Part shown: positions 11,431 through 23,470 of the stretch, one piece after another
Layout: every line of letters starts with the position of its first letter
Position numbering within the stretch: the stretch's first letter is position 1
Source: Sialis fuliginosa
Lineage: Eukaryota; Arthropoda; Insecta; Megaloptera; Sialidae
DNA length: 64,000 nt
NCBI GenBank assembly: GCA_961205875.1
Contig: OY540822.1
Span: forward strand, 12,216,501 to 12,280,500
Direction of reading: 5' to 3'
The notes under the pieces: model-generated
Seen by the model: only the letters and a program-made list of their open reading frames with translations
Database searches by the model: none
Told to the model about the DNA's origin: nothing
Program-made: the position numbers and the translations under genes

Positions 11431-11885
11431 ATTTTCTTTTTTCCTCTTTCTTCTTCTTTCCACGTTGCTTTTTGCTTGTATTGTATGCCATTTTTTGGTT
11501 TTTCTATTAATTTTAACTTTTTTCATTTTTGTTTGATTAGGTATATGTTTTAGTTTGATTTTGTTGGTTTTTGTTCCCCTTTTTTTCTCTCTTTTTAAAA
11601 TTTTTAAAAAATTCTTTCTAGGTTACCTTGTACTTAAAATTGACATTTAACATAGATAAGATTTTTGTTTTCCATAGATGTAATAAATATAATTAAGTTT
11701 GTAATACTAGTGCTTTTCTTTCATTGAAACACTAGTAATTTTATTTCTTTTTTCATGTTTGTATAATAAATTTGTAACTAGTTTTAAGTAAAAACAATTG
11801 ATGGTTCTTGTTTAATTAAGTTTTATCTTAGTATAAATACTTTTCAACATGTGATACAATGTGATACGAATTTTATTTATTTTTA
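11431..11885 (+). other. PLE 3' untranslated region
   Basis: This non-coding stretch lies between the stop codon of the endonuclease frame and the right pseudo-LTR. It is T-rich (many TTTTT and TTTCTTC runs), with no motif I recognise. Confidence 0.6.
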
Positions 11886-12340
11886 ACGTTTTTAAACTAA
11901 ATTTTTAAGTTTTAATGTTTTAAAGAAATTGTTTTTATATATTGTTTTATCTGTTGGATATCACATTTACATATTTTTAGTCTTTTGTACAAGAATGGGT
12001 ACTTTTTAATATTTAAAAAAAATTTTTTTGATGTAATATGCATCTTTTACTACATACATTTGGTCACACTAATTACTGTTTAAATTGTAAGTAAAAAAAA
12101 TATGTTTATATCTATGAATATCTTGTTCATTTGCTTATGTTACTTACTTATGTTTATGATTTCTTATAGGGATAATTATTAATTTCTGATGAAGACAAAA
12201 ATGTTGAAAATTAAAATAAGCGCTATTAATTAAAATGATTTGAACATTGGTTTAGTTCTTTAATTAATATTTTGACCTAAAAAAAACCCCTACAAAATAG
12301 GTATATTTAAATAATATCAAGATGGTCATATATATGAATA

Positions 12341-12343
<3 letters not shown>
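11886..12343 (+). repeat. PLE direct pseudo-LTR, right copy
   Basis: It is collinear with 8443-8902 at an offset of about 3442 bases and nearly identical. The hammerhead-like motif is at 12186-12209. It is followed by (TA)n to 12371. Confidence 0.85.
12186..12209 (+). ncRNA. Hammerhead-like core motif in right pseudo-LTR
   Basis: It is identical to the left copy: CTGATGA, one extra A, GAC..GTT, then GAAA. The sequence 3' of GAAA (ATTAA..TTAAT) could form a short stem III. The stem I pairing is weak. Confidence 0.35.
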
Positions 12344-12371
<28 letters not shown>

Positions 12372-12373
<2 letters not shown>

Positions 12374-12480
12374 CTCAACGTGTCTCTGTCCGTCTGTCCG
12401 TCCGTTAGTGCGCTTATCACTCGAGAACCACTTATCCCATTGTTTGGGCGGTATTTTTTCCCATCAAAAAACACGAAATT
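12372..12480 (+). mobile_element. Helitron-like 5' end interrupted by the PLE
   Basis: 'aactcaacgtgtctctgtcc..cgttagtgcgcttatcactcgagaaccacttatcc' closely matches 22105-22165 ('cttaacgtctgtctgtccgttagtgcgcttattactcgag..'). The latter starts with TATATATAAAG, and here the (TA)n lies on the far side of the PLE starting at TC 8381. The downstream end of this element was not found. Confidence 0.45.
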
Positions 12481-14064
12481 CACATTTTTCTATGATTAAA
12501 AAAATAACAAAAATAGCGTCACTTCGAAGGCTGTGACTTGAAAAAGATTACATAAAATATCATTAAATTTTGACAGTATTCTAGTTAAGGTTGGTACTCT
12601 ATGGGAAATATAAGGATTTTATGTTTATTTCGCCATCTGTATGTCAGGCCAAAGACTTTTCAGTCCTTGTAGTACGCAATTATTATATGAATAATGAAGA
12701 AGATATTGTTATACAGTAGAACAAAATTAAATCATACTGTGTAATTTATTTATTTAATGAAAAATAAAATACAGCGACAAGTAATAGGTATTATTACTGA
12801 AAGATACGAGTACGTACAAAATCTAATTGTAAGTATACCAGTCTTGACGATACCATATAGCTTTATTTTTCATATTGATTTTTCAAAGGCAATGAACTTA
12901 TATCAATAACGTTTATATGCATTATGCTCTAGACATTTAATAGGAACTTTTGTACTCTAGTATACTCTCAGAGTTATTTTCCTTTCACGCTGTGAATTAC
13001 TTGTAATTGATTAAAATGTACTTTAAAAATTGGAATACATTTTTTATCAGTTATTAAAAGGTCGATAACCGATATTATGTATATTAATATCGTATACAAT
13101 TCTATTTATATATAATATTTTGGTTTCGTTTTAAACTTTACTTAAAAAAATTAATATTTTGGATTAAAAAAGAACTTAATATAAAAAATCGATACCTTAT
13201 CAACATTTTTTTTTAATCAGTAAAGATAGTGTTTACTATTTGTTTATTTATTATGCAATATAATAATAACCTATTTAAAATTACACGCAGATAATAAGAG
13301 TCAATCTTTCTGGTATCCCATTTACATATATAATTAAGTTTAAATATCTCCCTTCTCCCGTTTATGCAGTATTTTATTTATCGATTTTGTAATATTCGAT
13401 TGTATCTTTATAATAAAACAATATTGTGGAATATTAATATACTCAAACTATTTTAAGATTGAAATAATATAAAACATAGATGGCTAAGAAGTCGATCGCG
13501 ATTTACCAGTCGATTATGACGAATACAGTAGTCAAATAAATTAACCGATCAAAAAGAGGGGAATATTCAAAGGCCTGTGAATATGATAAAAAAATTCATT
13601 TTTCCCATTTTATATAACTCTGAATTTTTTCGCTTTATTTTCGACAGCAATTTGGATTCTTTGATGAGTACTGTGGGAAAAAAAATTGAAGATAAAATCT
13701 AAAATGGCGTTTTGAAACTGAATTGCGTCAGCAGAATTTGCCGAAAAAAATTACCACCGTGTCACCCTAACAGAGATTACAATGTTTTTTACAATTTTGT
13801 TTGTTTGCTTTATAAGCCCATCATTTTACGGAAAATAAATGAAAATTCAATTAAATTCAAAAATCACTAAAGAGTTGAGATTTCAATCTATAAAAAATGT
13901 ATTTTAGTTATTTATGTGCGACTATTTTTAACATAATTACAGAGCTTTGAAAATTGCCCAATTATCTCTCGAAATATTACGATTTTTTTTGATGATCGTA
14001 TTATAAAGTAATATGAAGTGGGGGTAAATTAAATCAAAATATTGTTTTATAGCTAATTTTTATT

Positions 14065-14069
<5 letters not shown>
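12481..14069. other. Gene-free AT-rich DNA
   Basis: No ORF longer than noise, no RNA gene and no clear repeat boundary was seen in this stretch. Confidence 0.5.
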
Positions 14070-14096
<27 letters not shown>

Positions 14097-14119
14097 GACA
14101 GACAGACAGACAGACAGAC
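14070..14119 (+). repeat. Compound microsatellite (CATA)n(CAGA)n
   Basis: About seven CATA units run directly into about five CAGA units. It is followed by 'ccgaaaccataatggatctt..tacggaaccctt', which looks like the edge of a dispersed repeat. Confidence 0.85.
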
Positions 14120-14699
14120 CGAAACCATAATGGATCTTAGTTTTCTACGGAACCCTTAAAACGGTCTATTTTATTATACGAGTTTAAAATATTGTCAAAA
14201 AAAACTATCATTGATTTCATTTGTTTCATATTCTCTAATTCACCGTAGTCAAAATCTTTATCTGTAACTAGCGCATTGGATCCGATGTTATCCGGGGATA
14301 TAAATTTAATCTGTAATAATACACATTATACTCTTTAATCTTCCTTGTGAAACACTCTGGTTCACACCAGGTTCTTAGAATTTGTATGAAAATCAAAAAA
14401 TCAAATAAATCATAATCAATTTCGATATTTTATCTTTCTTTATATTTCAATTTTCATTCAATATATTTCAAAATATTTAATTTTTAACATCTGTCAAAAA
14501 TCATCCAATTGTTTGACAAAATATTTTAAAGAGACGTGATCACAGTAACTTAAATAAAATAAAATATTGAAACCGTAAATTATAGAATTCTTATTCAATG
14601 GCTACTATGTTTTTATTGTATACGACTTGATAATGATTTTTTTAGTCTTTTGATGTTAAATCTTAGGTTACAAACATGCACAGAAAAATTATCTAACTA

Positions 14700-14786
14700 T
14701 TGGTGAAAACCGCATTGAAATCGGTTCAGTAACTCTCGAGTTTATAAGCCTTATATAAACGAACATTCATTTTTATATATAGAGAT
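14700..14786 (-). repeat. Helitron-like or SINE-like terminus, inverted
   Basis: Read on the minus strand it starts TCTCTATATATAAAAATGAA and continues through 'aaactcgagagttactgaaccgatttcaatgcggttttc'. This is the layout of many insect Helitron 5' ends. No matching 3' end was found. Confidence 0.35.
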
Positions 14787-14888
14787 TAATAACTACACTC
14801 TCCGGATTTTGTACCTTAATTTGATCTTAACACAATTTTGTTAATTGTAAAATTAATGGCAGCGCGGCGCGGGCTCCCATACCCTTAA

Positions 14889-15321
14889 GGGCGTTTTTCC
14901 GCCGATGACTGTAATCAAATCAGAGATTTTCCATGTAGACCGGCGATTGCACCGGCTCCGTTAATTACTGCTTCTGTTGAACTCGACAATCGGATGTCGA
15001 GCCAAACATATACTCTCATTATGGTATTTTGACGCTTGATATTTTGATTTTCGATCAGGAAATCAAAAATATCGGTACTCATGCGAATGTAGTATAGAAA
15101 CTTCCATCAAAGTACCTTACAGTCAACAGGTGATGTACCCAATACTGCCTTTTTATATTTGCGATGTATATACTTTCTTCTGAGATATAATAATAGAAGA
15201 AGGTAACGCTTTTTGAACAATGCAGACATGTTTCTATCATTACAACTGCACCGGCACTGAGAATTCCGGTGTGTGGAAACCGGCAACAGCACCGGTTTTT
15301 CCGGTGTGTGGAAAAACGCCC
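14889..15321. mobile_element. Harbinger-like MITE, TAA duplication
   Basis: The ends are GGGCGTTTTTCC and GGAAAAACGCCC, with TAA directly outside both (14886-14888, 15322-15324). The interior contains several 'ccggtgtgtgg' and 'caccgg' words. A 3-bp T(A/T)A duplication is typical of PIF/Harbinger elements. No transposase is present. Confidence 0.65.
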
Positions 15322-15324
15322 TAA

Positions 15325-17582
15325 CTCTCACATACCTATTTAATTCCTAAAAAATATCGGATATCGCCCACGCATATTTAACGGTACATAATCCATGATC
15401 GGGTAACATATCAAGTATTTTATATTTTCAATTTAAATCGATACCGTAAGGGGAAACAAATGTGTATTACATTTTGAAAGTTAATTTTTTTGGCTTGAGA
15501 ATGAATACATATATTGATTAGACGTCGGTCTAGTAAAAGATATATAAATTTGAAATACCCTTAAATTCTTGTGACTTGTTAAAACCGGTTTTTATCACAT
15601 ATAACTTGAATAGGTATATAGTTTAAAATAATTGACTAAATTCCCTACTTTGTGAAAATCAAAATAGCGTAATGTGTTAAGGTGTATATTTTTAGTTATT
15701 TATATTTGTTTTATCATTTTTCACAACGTTAAAGAAGATAAATGGAAGTTGTAGATATTATTTTTAGTTTTATGTATATAACTTTGACAGAGTATTATTT
15801 TTAAATCTTCTAGTTATGTAGATGTTACAATAGATACCTACCTGAATTATTTATAAATTTTTTTTAGAAAACAATAATAATTATGGCTATATACACTAGG
15901 GTGTTTTTTTAATTTTTATTTTTTTCGGTTCCATGTTTTAGCTTTGGATCAAAAGTTAATTGCCTCAAAATTTCAGACCTATGAACAACGGCGCAAAATT
16001 TTAAAAATTTCTCAGCAATATTTTGCTCAATTCACAAATCCAATAACTATTATCATAAAAATTGGATTTTTACTTTTTATGATAATGTTTAAACGTAATT
16101 TTTAATTTCTACGAGTCAATTAAATTTTGATCTAAAGCTAAAACATAGACCAATTTGACCGAAAAAAAATCACCATTATTCGATACATTATATATTAATA
16201 ATGAACATTAATTCGTCAATAATCAGCTAAAATTAAATAAAAATCAGATTTATCGTTTTATTAAATAAATTATATGAATTATAATTTATTCAAATATATT
16301 CTTCATTCAGAATTAGAGTTATTTTTATACATAAGCGTAAATTTATACATACAAAATAATTATTTCGTTTTGCCAGTATTGATTTTTTATTAAAGCCCGG
16401 TATCAAACACTGTACATTATACAGTGAGCACTAATTTAATGTAATTTTCGAAAAATTGGATAACCGTATTATGTTTTGTAAATTGTAACACCATTTGCAC
16501 ATACAGGCGAACATCTATAAGTAGAACCATTCTGAAAAGTCTTTAATATTTTTTATAATTCCAATTTTCATCACGTATGGAACTTTCTCATGCATATTTT
16601 AAGTGTATATGTTTCTAATTATATAAAAACAATTTGGAACATAATTTATAGAAAATAACGTAAAGTAGATCTATAAAAAGCACGAATAAATAATTTAATT
16701 TTTAGAACTCTTTTTCTACCACTAAAAAAAACTTAAACGACACTATTCATCGAAATAATTTTAATAACGAACATTTTAAGGCCATTCCAAAATTTGTGTT
16801 TTTCAAAGTTCCAGAACACTACGCCACTAAAAGAGATACGTTTTTTTTTTTTTTAATCCACTCCCATATTATTGATATGTGACGCCATTGCAGAAGAACA
16901 GATAGGCATATTATGTTTGTACATCCCATCCTAGGTCTGCGTCCATAGCAAGAGGTTTATTTGAATCCAGAACTTCTAGCTAGATATATAAATAGTTCAT
17001 ACTCGAGACTGTATAAACGTGTTCACATTGTGACATACTACATAAACACCAGGCTCACTTTCAGGCGCGCAAATGAGTTATTTCCTTAGGGGGGATTGTG
17101 CAATATCCATATTCGCAATATTTATATATATTAATATTTTTACTTTTTAAATATGTCGTAAGTTACAGAATGTATTAAAACCATGAACTTTGTACACGGA
17201 AAAAACTGTATAATAAATATTACTATGTTATTTGAGGTAATTGAGAGAAAAAAATTGTAATACGCAATGAATTTTTTATGAAAATATAGTAAACTGTAAT
17301 GTTATATATTATAAATTAGATAGATAGATAGTTTTTATTAATTTGTTAGATCGTATAGAATTATATAAAAGAAGTAAGATACAAATATGTTATGTTTATA
17401 AAAAAACAACACGTCTAATACGCATCGATTCAAAAAAATAAAAAACCATTATTTTTATATTTATTTTATATAAATTCTTGGAAACTGTAATCGGCTTTTC
17501 CTTCAAGGAATATTTTAATTGTATCTTCAATTTCTTTCTTGTCAGATTTTCAATATCTTCTGGTAATTGGGTATTTATTCAG
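15325..17582. other. Gene-free AT-rich DNA
   Basis: No gene is supported. A loose inverted relation between 15930-15990 ('gttccatgttttagctttggatcaaaa') and 16110-16160 ('tttgatctaaagctaaaacatag') suggests one more old fold-back. Confidence 0.4.
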
Positions 17583-17739
17583 CAGTGGCGTACCGTAGGT
17601 TTCTCCCCCCCCCCCCCCCCTCCATTTGCATTATATGCTAAATATGAAAATTCAAGACTTTTTTTCAATTTGCCGCTAGCAATCCTCAATTCTGCCTCCC
17701 GGGGCATATGACCCCCACCCCCCCAACGGCACGCTTCTG
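17583..17739. mobile_element. hAT-like MITE with a 16-base poly-C tract
   Basis: It starts CAGTGGCGTACC and ends GGCACGCTTCTG, which are inverted repeats with mismatches. The flanking octamers TTATTCAG and ATATTCTG match at six of eight positions. Inside lie a run of 16 C and a second C-rich run. Confidence 0.5.
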
Positions 17740-18998
17740 ATATTCTGATCTTATTGTTTATAGGACTTTTTTAAATTAATGATAAGATATTGTAAGCTCT
17801 TTATGTTCAAGAAATCATATACTTTTTGAAAGCTTATTTCTGTTCTTATATATATAAGCTATATAGTAAACAATTCTGAAATCTAGATAAATATTAAAAA
17901 TAAATTCTTGTCATATGATGAATAATCTTAACAGAATAAATGACGTTTGCAGTAATGACGTCATTGCATTGTTTAACTTATTGTTTTAGCCTAGCCACAG
18001 ATTGTATATTTACGTCATATAGATTAGAAACTTAAATACAAGTGTGCTTTTCTTAGAAAATACAATTCTTAACAATTATTCTGTTATACTGAAGTTAGTT
18101 TTTACTTTTAAGTGTATAATTATTAAAATATTTAAATGTACATGTGTAAATTAAATTTTTAATACATTAAATGCTTTTTATACTAATCGAATTTTTTCGA
18201 CAGTACACATACATACATATATATGAAATATAATTAATTAAAGTGAATATTTGTAAATTAAATTAAAGTAAGAGGTACACACCTTTATTTTACGTATCAT
18301 TCGTCACATATGTGTTATGAATATTAATAATAAAACTATCAAACGTTTAATTTATCTTTAATTTTTTATTTTAAAATGTTATTTATGGTATTATAATTAA
18401 TTAGGGGTGAGTCCATAGAAGGAATTTTATAAGTTTATGCTAATCAAAACGATATTTTTGATATTAATATCAATTTTTATTAACTTCACTATGTTAAATG
18501 GAGAATTTTGCACACTTGTTATAAGATTTGTAAAATACTCATCAGTACCTGTAACGGGCGTTACAAATTTCGGAAGACTATTTACTACTAATTGTAAGTT
18601 ATTTAATCAGGTAAATCTGCAAAATCTCTTATTTCATTTATGTGTTTTTTTGTATACTGTGACTTTATTAATATATATATAAACATAAAAATGAAGCTAA
18701 ATTGTATGTTAATCTATTTTTAATAATTTTTGATAAGTGTAACGGGTGTTACACACAATTGATATAGATAATTTTTACTTCATTGCTTGGAGTTGTTAAA
18801 TGTTATGTGATTTTAAAAATAATATGTGATAATGAAAAAAGTGTTCTTTCTTATTGTTTCTTACCATTTAGGCGTCAATTTATTAAGAAGTGAACATTTT
18901 AAGCAAAAAATAAATAAAACAAAAAAGTCAGTAAAAGTAGCGGTTAGTCTTCACGTTATAATAATTTACCAAGTTTTGTTAAATTACGTAAATTGTTT
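17740..18998. other. Gene-free AT-rich DNA with paired GTAACGGG(C/T)GTTAC words
   Basis: The word GTAACGGGCGTTAC (18551-18564) recurs as GTAACGGGTGTTAC about 190 bases downstream; each is a near-palindrome. An 81-codon frame at 18437 begins like a signal peptide, but nothing else supports it as a gene. Confidence 0.4.
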
Positions 18999-19006
18999 AT
19001 AAAACT

Positions 19007-19321
19007 CAGGGCTTCGAACCGGAACTGAACCGAAAGCCGGAAAAACGTTAACAAGAACCGGAACAGAACCGAAATAAAAATATCGGTTTTTACGGTTCAG
19101 TACATGTTAAAATACGTGCGTTAACATGATCTTATTTCCCACTTCAATTGTCGTTCGGACTATCATACAAGTACCATAAAATATTTTTAATTATGGTAGA
19201 CAAATTCTTTTTAATACAAATAATTTTTTGTTTGAATTTATCACTCGGAGCTGAACCGAAAAAACCGTTATTTTTTGCGAAACGAAAACCGAAACGAAAA
19301 AAATAACGGTTCGAAGCCCTG
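19007..19321 (-). mobile_element. hAT MITE (family 2, copy 1), 8-bp target duplication ATAAAACT
   Basis: The ends are CAGGGCTTCGAACCG and CGGTTCGAAGCCCTG. ATAAAACT lies directly outside both ends (18999-19006 and 19322-19329). The interior has repeated 'gaaccg' words. The same element, in opposite orientation, is at 39964-40290 in a PMCA intron. The 8-bp duplication and CAGGG ends are standard for hAT. Confidence 0.9.
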
Positions 19322-19959
19322 ATAAAACTTGAGTATATCTGGTCTACTCGTAATTTAGGGACAGATTGGTTTATGGGAAAAATGTAATGCGCATTGAAAA
19401 TGTAGTAAAAATGCATAGTAATTTTAACTAAAGGAAATATCAAATTTTTTCCGTGTGTAGATGTTATAAAACACATTAATTTGTATCCAATATAATTAAC
19501 TTGTTTGTGGAAATCAACCACAAACTTAAAATCAATAATGCGGCACATGGAACTATTAGTTTAATTAAAATGTGAAATATGAATTTCAAACGTGCTTGTT
19601 AATATTATTGGTATAAACTATAAAATTGATATTCCTCGAATTACGCGGATTTGTATTAGTATGCGGTCGCGATAATGGATTGCATACCGTAGGTACTCGA
19701 TGTTTAAGCTTTCATACAAGTGCTAATGTTTAAAATGTTTAAAGGGCTTCATGCGAGACTAAACGTAAATGTTTGTAAAACAATACTGGCTTTTTTCCAA
19801 GTCGATTTAATATTTTACTCTATCTATCTATAAAAGTTTTAACCGGTTTAGTTTTATAAAACACTATTGATTCACACTTGTATGTGTTTCAAAGTCGGTT
19901 AATAACCGCGCGACTGGCAACTATAACAAAAAACTTAAAAATAAAACTGATTTTAAAAA

Positions 19960-20172
19960 AATACTGAACAATATATAATAATTAAATTTCACAGTTTTTG
20001 AAGTCGTTTTTTTTTTCTCTTTTGGTTTTTCTTTTTTGGTCAGATTCTGATAAAATATATATGGGACCACCTCAAACGAACAAAAAATCGTGCATATTTG
20101 TCGGAGTTATGCCCGAACAAAAAAATTCGAATTGAGAACTTCCTCCTTTTTTTGAAATCGGTTAAAAAACAT
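19960..20172 (+). repeat. Dispersed repeat, Lepidoptera-like type
   Basis: It contains 'cagattctgataaaatatatatgggaccacctc', 'gcatatttgtcggagttatgcccgaac' and a terminal 'gaaatcggttaaaa'. A closely similar copy is at 59630-59815 and a fragment at 4290-4400. It is non-coding. Confidence 0.6.
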
Positions 20173-20450
20173 TTTTATAATAAACTATCAACTATATATT
20201 TTCATTGATGCAGGCCTGCCCTAATTAAATTCTAGAATCGCTCTCTAACAGTGAAATTCAGTAGTTTTCGTATCAAGTGAGAACAAATAAATTGATAGAC
20301 AATCAAAATTTTATATTGCCTATAAAATGATATGTATATATATAGACTATAAAATAATCTAGTCCTATGGCAAAAGCTGATATGTACATATATCACTTTT
20401 TCAAATACTTCAGGAGAAGAAAATTAAAGTTTGCTAGATATATCGCGATA

Positions 20451-20958
20451 AGGTACTGGCACCAGTGTTGGCTCCTTTAAGAGAAAGATATACATGAACT
20501 CATATTACTAATAAAACAAGTACCTCTTTATTAAATCAATTTAATTACCAAAGTCCGCAAATATAGTTTATTTTTTAAATTATAGTATTTTTTTTCGTTG
20601 ATATTTTTTCTCTAGTAATAGAAAAGTAAAGGCATCCAGTGATGGACACTTGCTAATGATTACAAAATGATAAGTACTACAACACAAAAGTTATACAATA
20701 AATTGTTAATTTTGAAACAATGTAAAGCAGATGCTATGATAATATAATAATTAATAAATAGATTACACTAATAATTAGTTTAAATGTCCACCATTTTGAT
20801 ACTCATTGGCCAATTGTCATCAAAATAAGCTGTTTTACAGTTAAGTGTCTATAGATTATGATACAGTAATCAAATATCAATAAATATTTCTAATTTAGTA
20901 TATTTAATTAAATAAGAATCCAACACTGGGGTATGATCCAAGATTGGTGCCAGTACCT
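20451..20958 (-). mobile_element. TIR MITE (family 1, copy 2), TA target duplication
   Basis: The ends are AGGTACTGGCACCAGT and ATTGGTGCCAGTACCT, with TA outside both (20449-20450, 20959-20960). The interior is the reverse complement of the element at 1583-2060 over most of its length, e.g. 'aatatttattgatatttgattac' and 'ttttgatgacaattgg' when inverted. Confidence 0.8.
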
Positions 20959-21859
20959 TATTTAACATTAATAGAGTTTGTCCTTATTCACTCACTGACT
21001 CATCAATGCAAAACCCAAGCCTTTGGACGTAAAAAATATGACATTTAACGGATTACTTCCTTTTATAAGCACTTTCTCAGAAAGGATTTTTCGAAATTCT
21101 GTGAATTTCAGGCAAAATACTCTTTATTAAAATAAAAATTTAATTTAAATTAATCTCGTTTTGCAAATATTTACTAAAGTATCGTGTGAAGCCATATTCT
21201 TAAAAAGTTTAAAAAAACATTCAATATTAACCGTGAAAGTCGGTACCTTAAATAACAATTCCTTTTTTTGCCTATTTTTTCATTTCGTTAAAAAAATTTT
21301 AATCGAATCGTAATTTCGAGTGTTTGTTTTGGATTATATTTATTATTTGTTCTTTACAATATAACGTAAATAATTTGAACAGTCCTCGAAGAATTGTCAT
21401 AGAAAGATTTAATCTTTAATGTAGTATAGGAATCGAAAAATATATATAGCAATAGTTATTGAAGCAAATGCAATTACAGTCATGTATGTATTTGTATATA
21501 GACTGCAGACAGTTTGCAACTGTATGTGAAGTGTTTTCATTTACAGTAACATTTCAAATTCAGCTTTTATGTATTATACGTATGTGCAGTACATACGTTC
21601 ATACATCCGTCGATATGTTATGTTAAATAATTTGTTTTATTCTAAAAAGAACATATATATAGAAATAGCTATGAACATTGTATAAAGTTACAATAAAACA
21701 TTTAATTAAATTATTTTTCAAACTACTTTATATATCAATTACATTTACATTTATGTAGTTATTTTTTAAATTTAATCAATTGGTATTAATTATGAAAATC
21801 TGCTGCAGCATGCTATACATTTTCACAAATATCTTTAATAACTAACGATTCAAAATTTT

Positions 21860-22080
21860 GTGATTTAAGGGGGCAGACCCAGTTGGGACTTTTTTTTTAG
21901 AGGGGTCCAAAAAAAAAAAGTGTTTTGCCGTGATCACTGCTGCTCGTCACTAGATTATCATTAATGGATAGGTTAGGTTTAGGTATATTTGTGTAAATTT
22001 CACGATGTCGGAAAATTTAAATTTGTGGGCATGTTGAATATTTTAGGTCACTATAATTTTGAGTAACGCCGGGTCCAATG
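21860..22080. repeat. Fragment of the repeat found at window start
   Basis: 'tttaagggggcagacccagtt' (21866-21886) is the inverse of the end of the 1-436 block. The remainder up to about 22080 has no recognisable feature. Confidence 0.4.
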
Positions 22081-22095
22081 CGCTAGTCCTTAATC

Positions 22096-22816
22096 CTTAA
22101 TATATATAAAGCTTAACGTCTGTCTGTCCGTTAGTGCGCTTATTACTCGAGAACCACTTATCCGATTTACGTGGTTTCTTTTTTAATTCATATGTACATT
22201 CTCTGGCCAGGTTATAGGCTAAAGCAGTGACGATAATAGTAAATCAAGTCGGAAAAAATTTTGCCGTCGGCGCGGTGTTTTGCAATACACTGCCTAAACC
22301 GTTCAATATTGAACAAAATAATGTATTAAAGAATTGTGTAGAATCAAAAGATCTATAATAAACTCCGCGACACCATATATCTAACTTTTGTAATTAAGCC
22401 ACAATGACTGTTTTTATGTTACAAAGAAAATTAAAAATATTTGGGTTCTGTTTACGTAGACTTATGACCTGCAAAACATTAATTGTTGTCGAAATAAATG
22501 ATTTCATCGTCATAAGTACTTAATGTAGATATAATTTGCCCTTTACAACATCCAATTTGGTCGTATAGTTTAGAAAATATCGAAATATATGTTATACGTG
22601 AACATATTATTCGTGCGATGGTTGATTGTCAATTGTTTATTTTATTTTCAATAATTAACTTTTAAATTTAAATAGAACAAAAATTATTTTGACTTTTTGT
22701 TTGGTTTTTATTAAAAAAAAAACTAATCGTGTTTTACTTAATTCTACTATGTATTTTTTAAATCCTAAACAATAATTCCGTAGTCCACGCAAACGAAGCC
22801 GCGCGGGCCCAGCTAG
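22096..22816 (+). mobile_element. Possible non-autonomous Helitron
   Basis: It starts in TATATATAAAG with 'cttaacgtctgtctgtccgttagtgcgc' and ends in a GC-rich 'gaagccgcgcgggcccag' followed by CTAG|T. This fits the Helitron pattern of an AT-rich 5' TC end, a GC-rich 3' hairpin and CTRR. No Rep/Hel coding sequence is present. Confidence 0.45.
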
Positions 22817-23470
22817 TATTAAATAAACGTGAGTAGATATACATAAGTGACACCTCACATATTACATCATTATCTGTCGTGATATTTTCTTCATCACCCA
22901 TGGTCCATTAATCCTGCTGTCATCCTGTATATCATCTCTCTCCGTTGGATCGAAAGAACATGGTTTGACAATATTATATATCGGTCCAATATCCGTTTCT
23001 CTTGAAACATATATTCCTATTTGTATCATATCCGCAGGATGTCTACAGGAAATCCTGTATCCATGTATTTAAGGTTGTTATCACATATTTTTTTCGTAAA
23101 ATATATAAAATGGCGCTATTATGATATTATGAAGCATTTATAAGAATATAAAGATTTTTATTTTACTTTTATAATGCATTTCAAACTGCGTGAAATATAA
23201 AAATATTTTATTTTATTTTAAAAGTTATTATGCAATAAATATGTGTATGCTAATTATAATTAATGTAATCTGAGTCACGTTTTTCTCGATTATTATTGTT
23301 ACACTTATAAATCTCTATAGAAAAGTCATATTTATTAATAACTATGTTTATACAGGGTTAGTGAAAATGTATTTACAAAAATGTTTTTTTAAATCATAAA
23401 AATACATTTTGTCTTTGCGAATTTAATACAAAAATGAATTTTACTAAATACTGCATTAAATATATATGTA

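Larger units (their letters stand above)
8383..12371 (+). mobile_element. Penelope-like element (PLE), nearly complete
   Basis: In order it has (TA)n (8383-8421), a short inverted end fragment (8422-8442), a direct pseudo-LTR (8443 to about 8902), (TA)n, an inverted pseudo-LTR (about 8925-9222), a reverse transcriptase ORF, a GIY-YIG endonuclease ORF in a shifted frame, a second direct pseudo-LTR (11886 to about 12343), and (TA)n to 12371. The combination of RT, GIY-YIG and mixed direct/inverted pseudo-LTRs is diagnostic of GIY-YIG-bearing Penelope-like retroelements. The two direct copies are almost identical (for example 9 versus 8 A residues before CCCC), so the insertion is young. It appears to sit in a TC(TA)n tract that continues at 12372 as a Helitron-like 5' end. 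Confidence 0.9.

Noticed and set aside
8383-12371. Reading the retroelement as an LTR retrotransposon
   Set aside because: There is no gag, protease or integrase. The RT has PLE-type motifs, a GIY-YIG domain follows, and the terminal repeats are in mixed orientation.
18437-18682. 81-codon frame with a signal-peptide-like start
   Set aside because: AT-rich Ile/Leu/Phe codons make hydrophobic starts by chance. There is no splice context or similarity, and it overlaps the GTAACGGGCGTTAC repeat word.
19144-19548. 134-codon minus-strand frame
   Set aside because: More than half lies inside a hAT MITE with intact target duplication.
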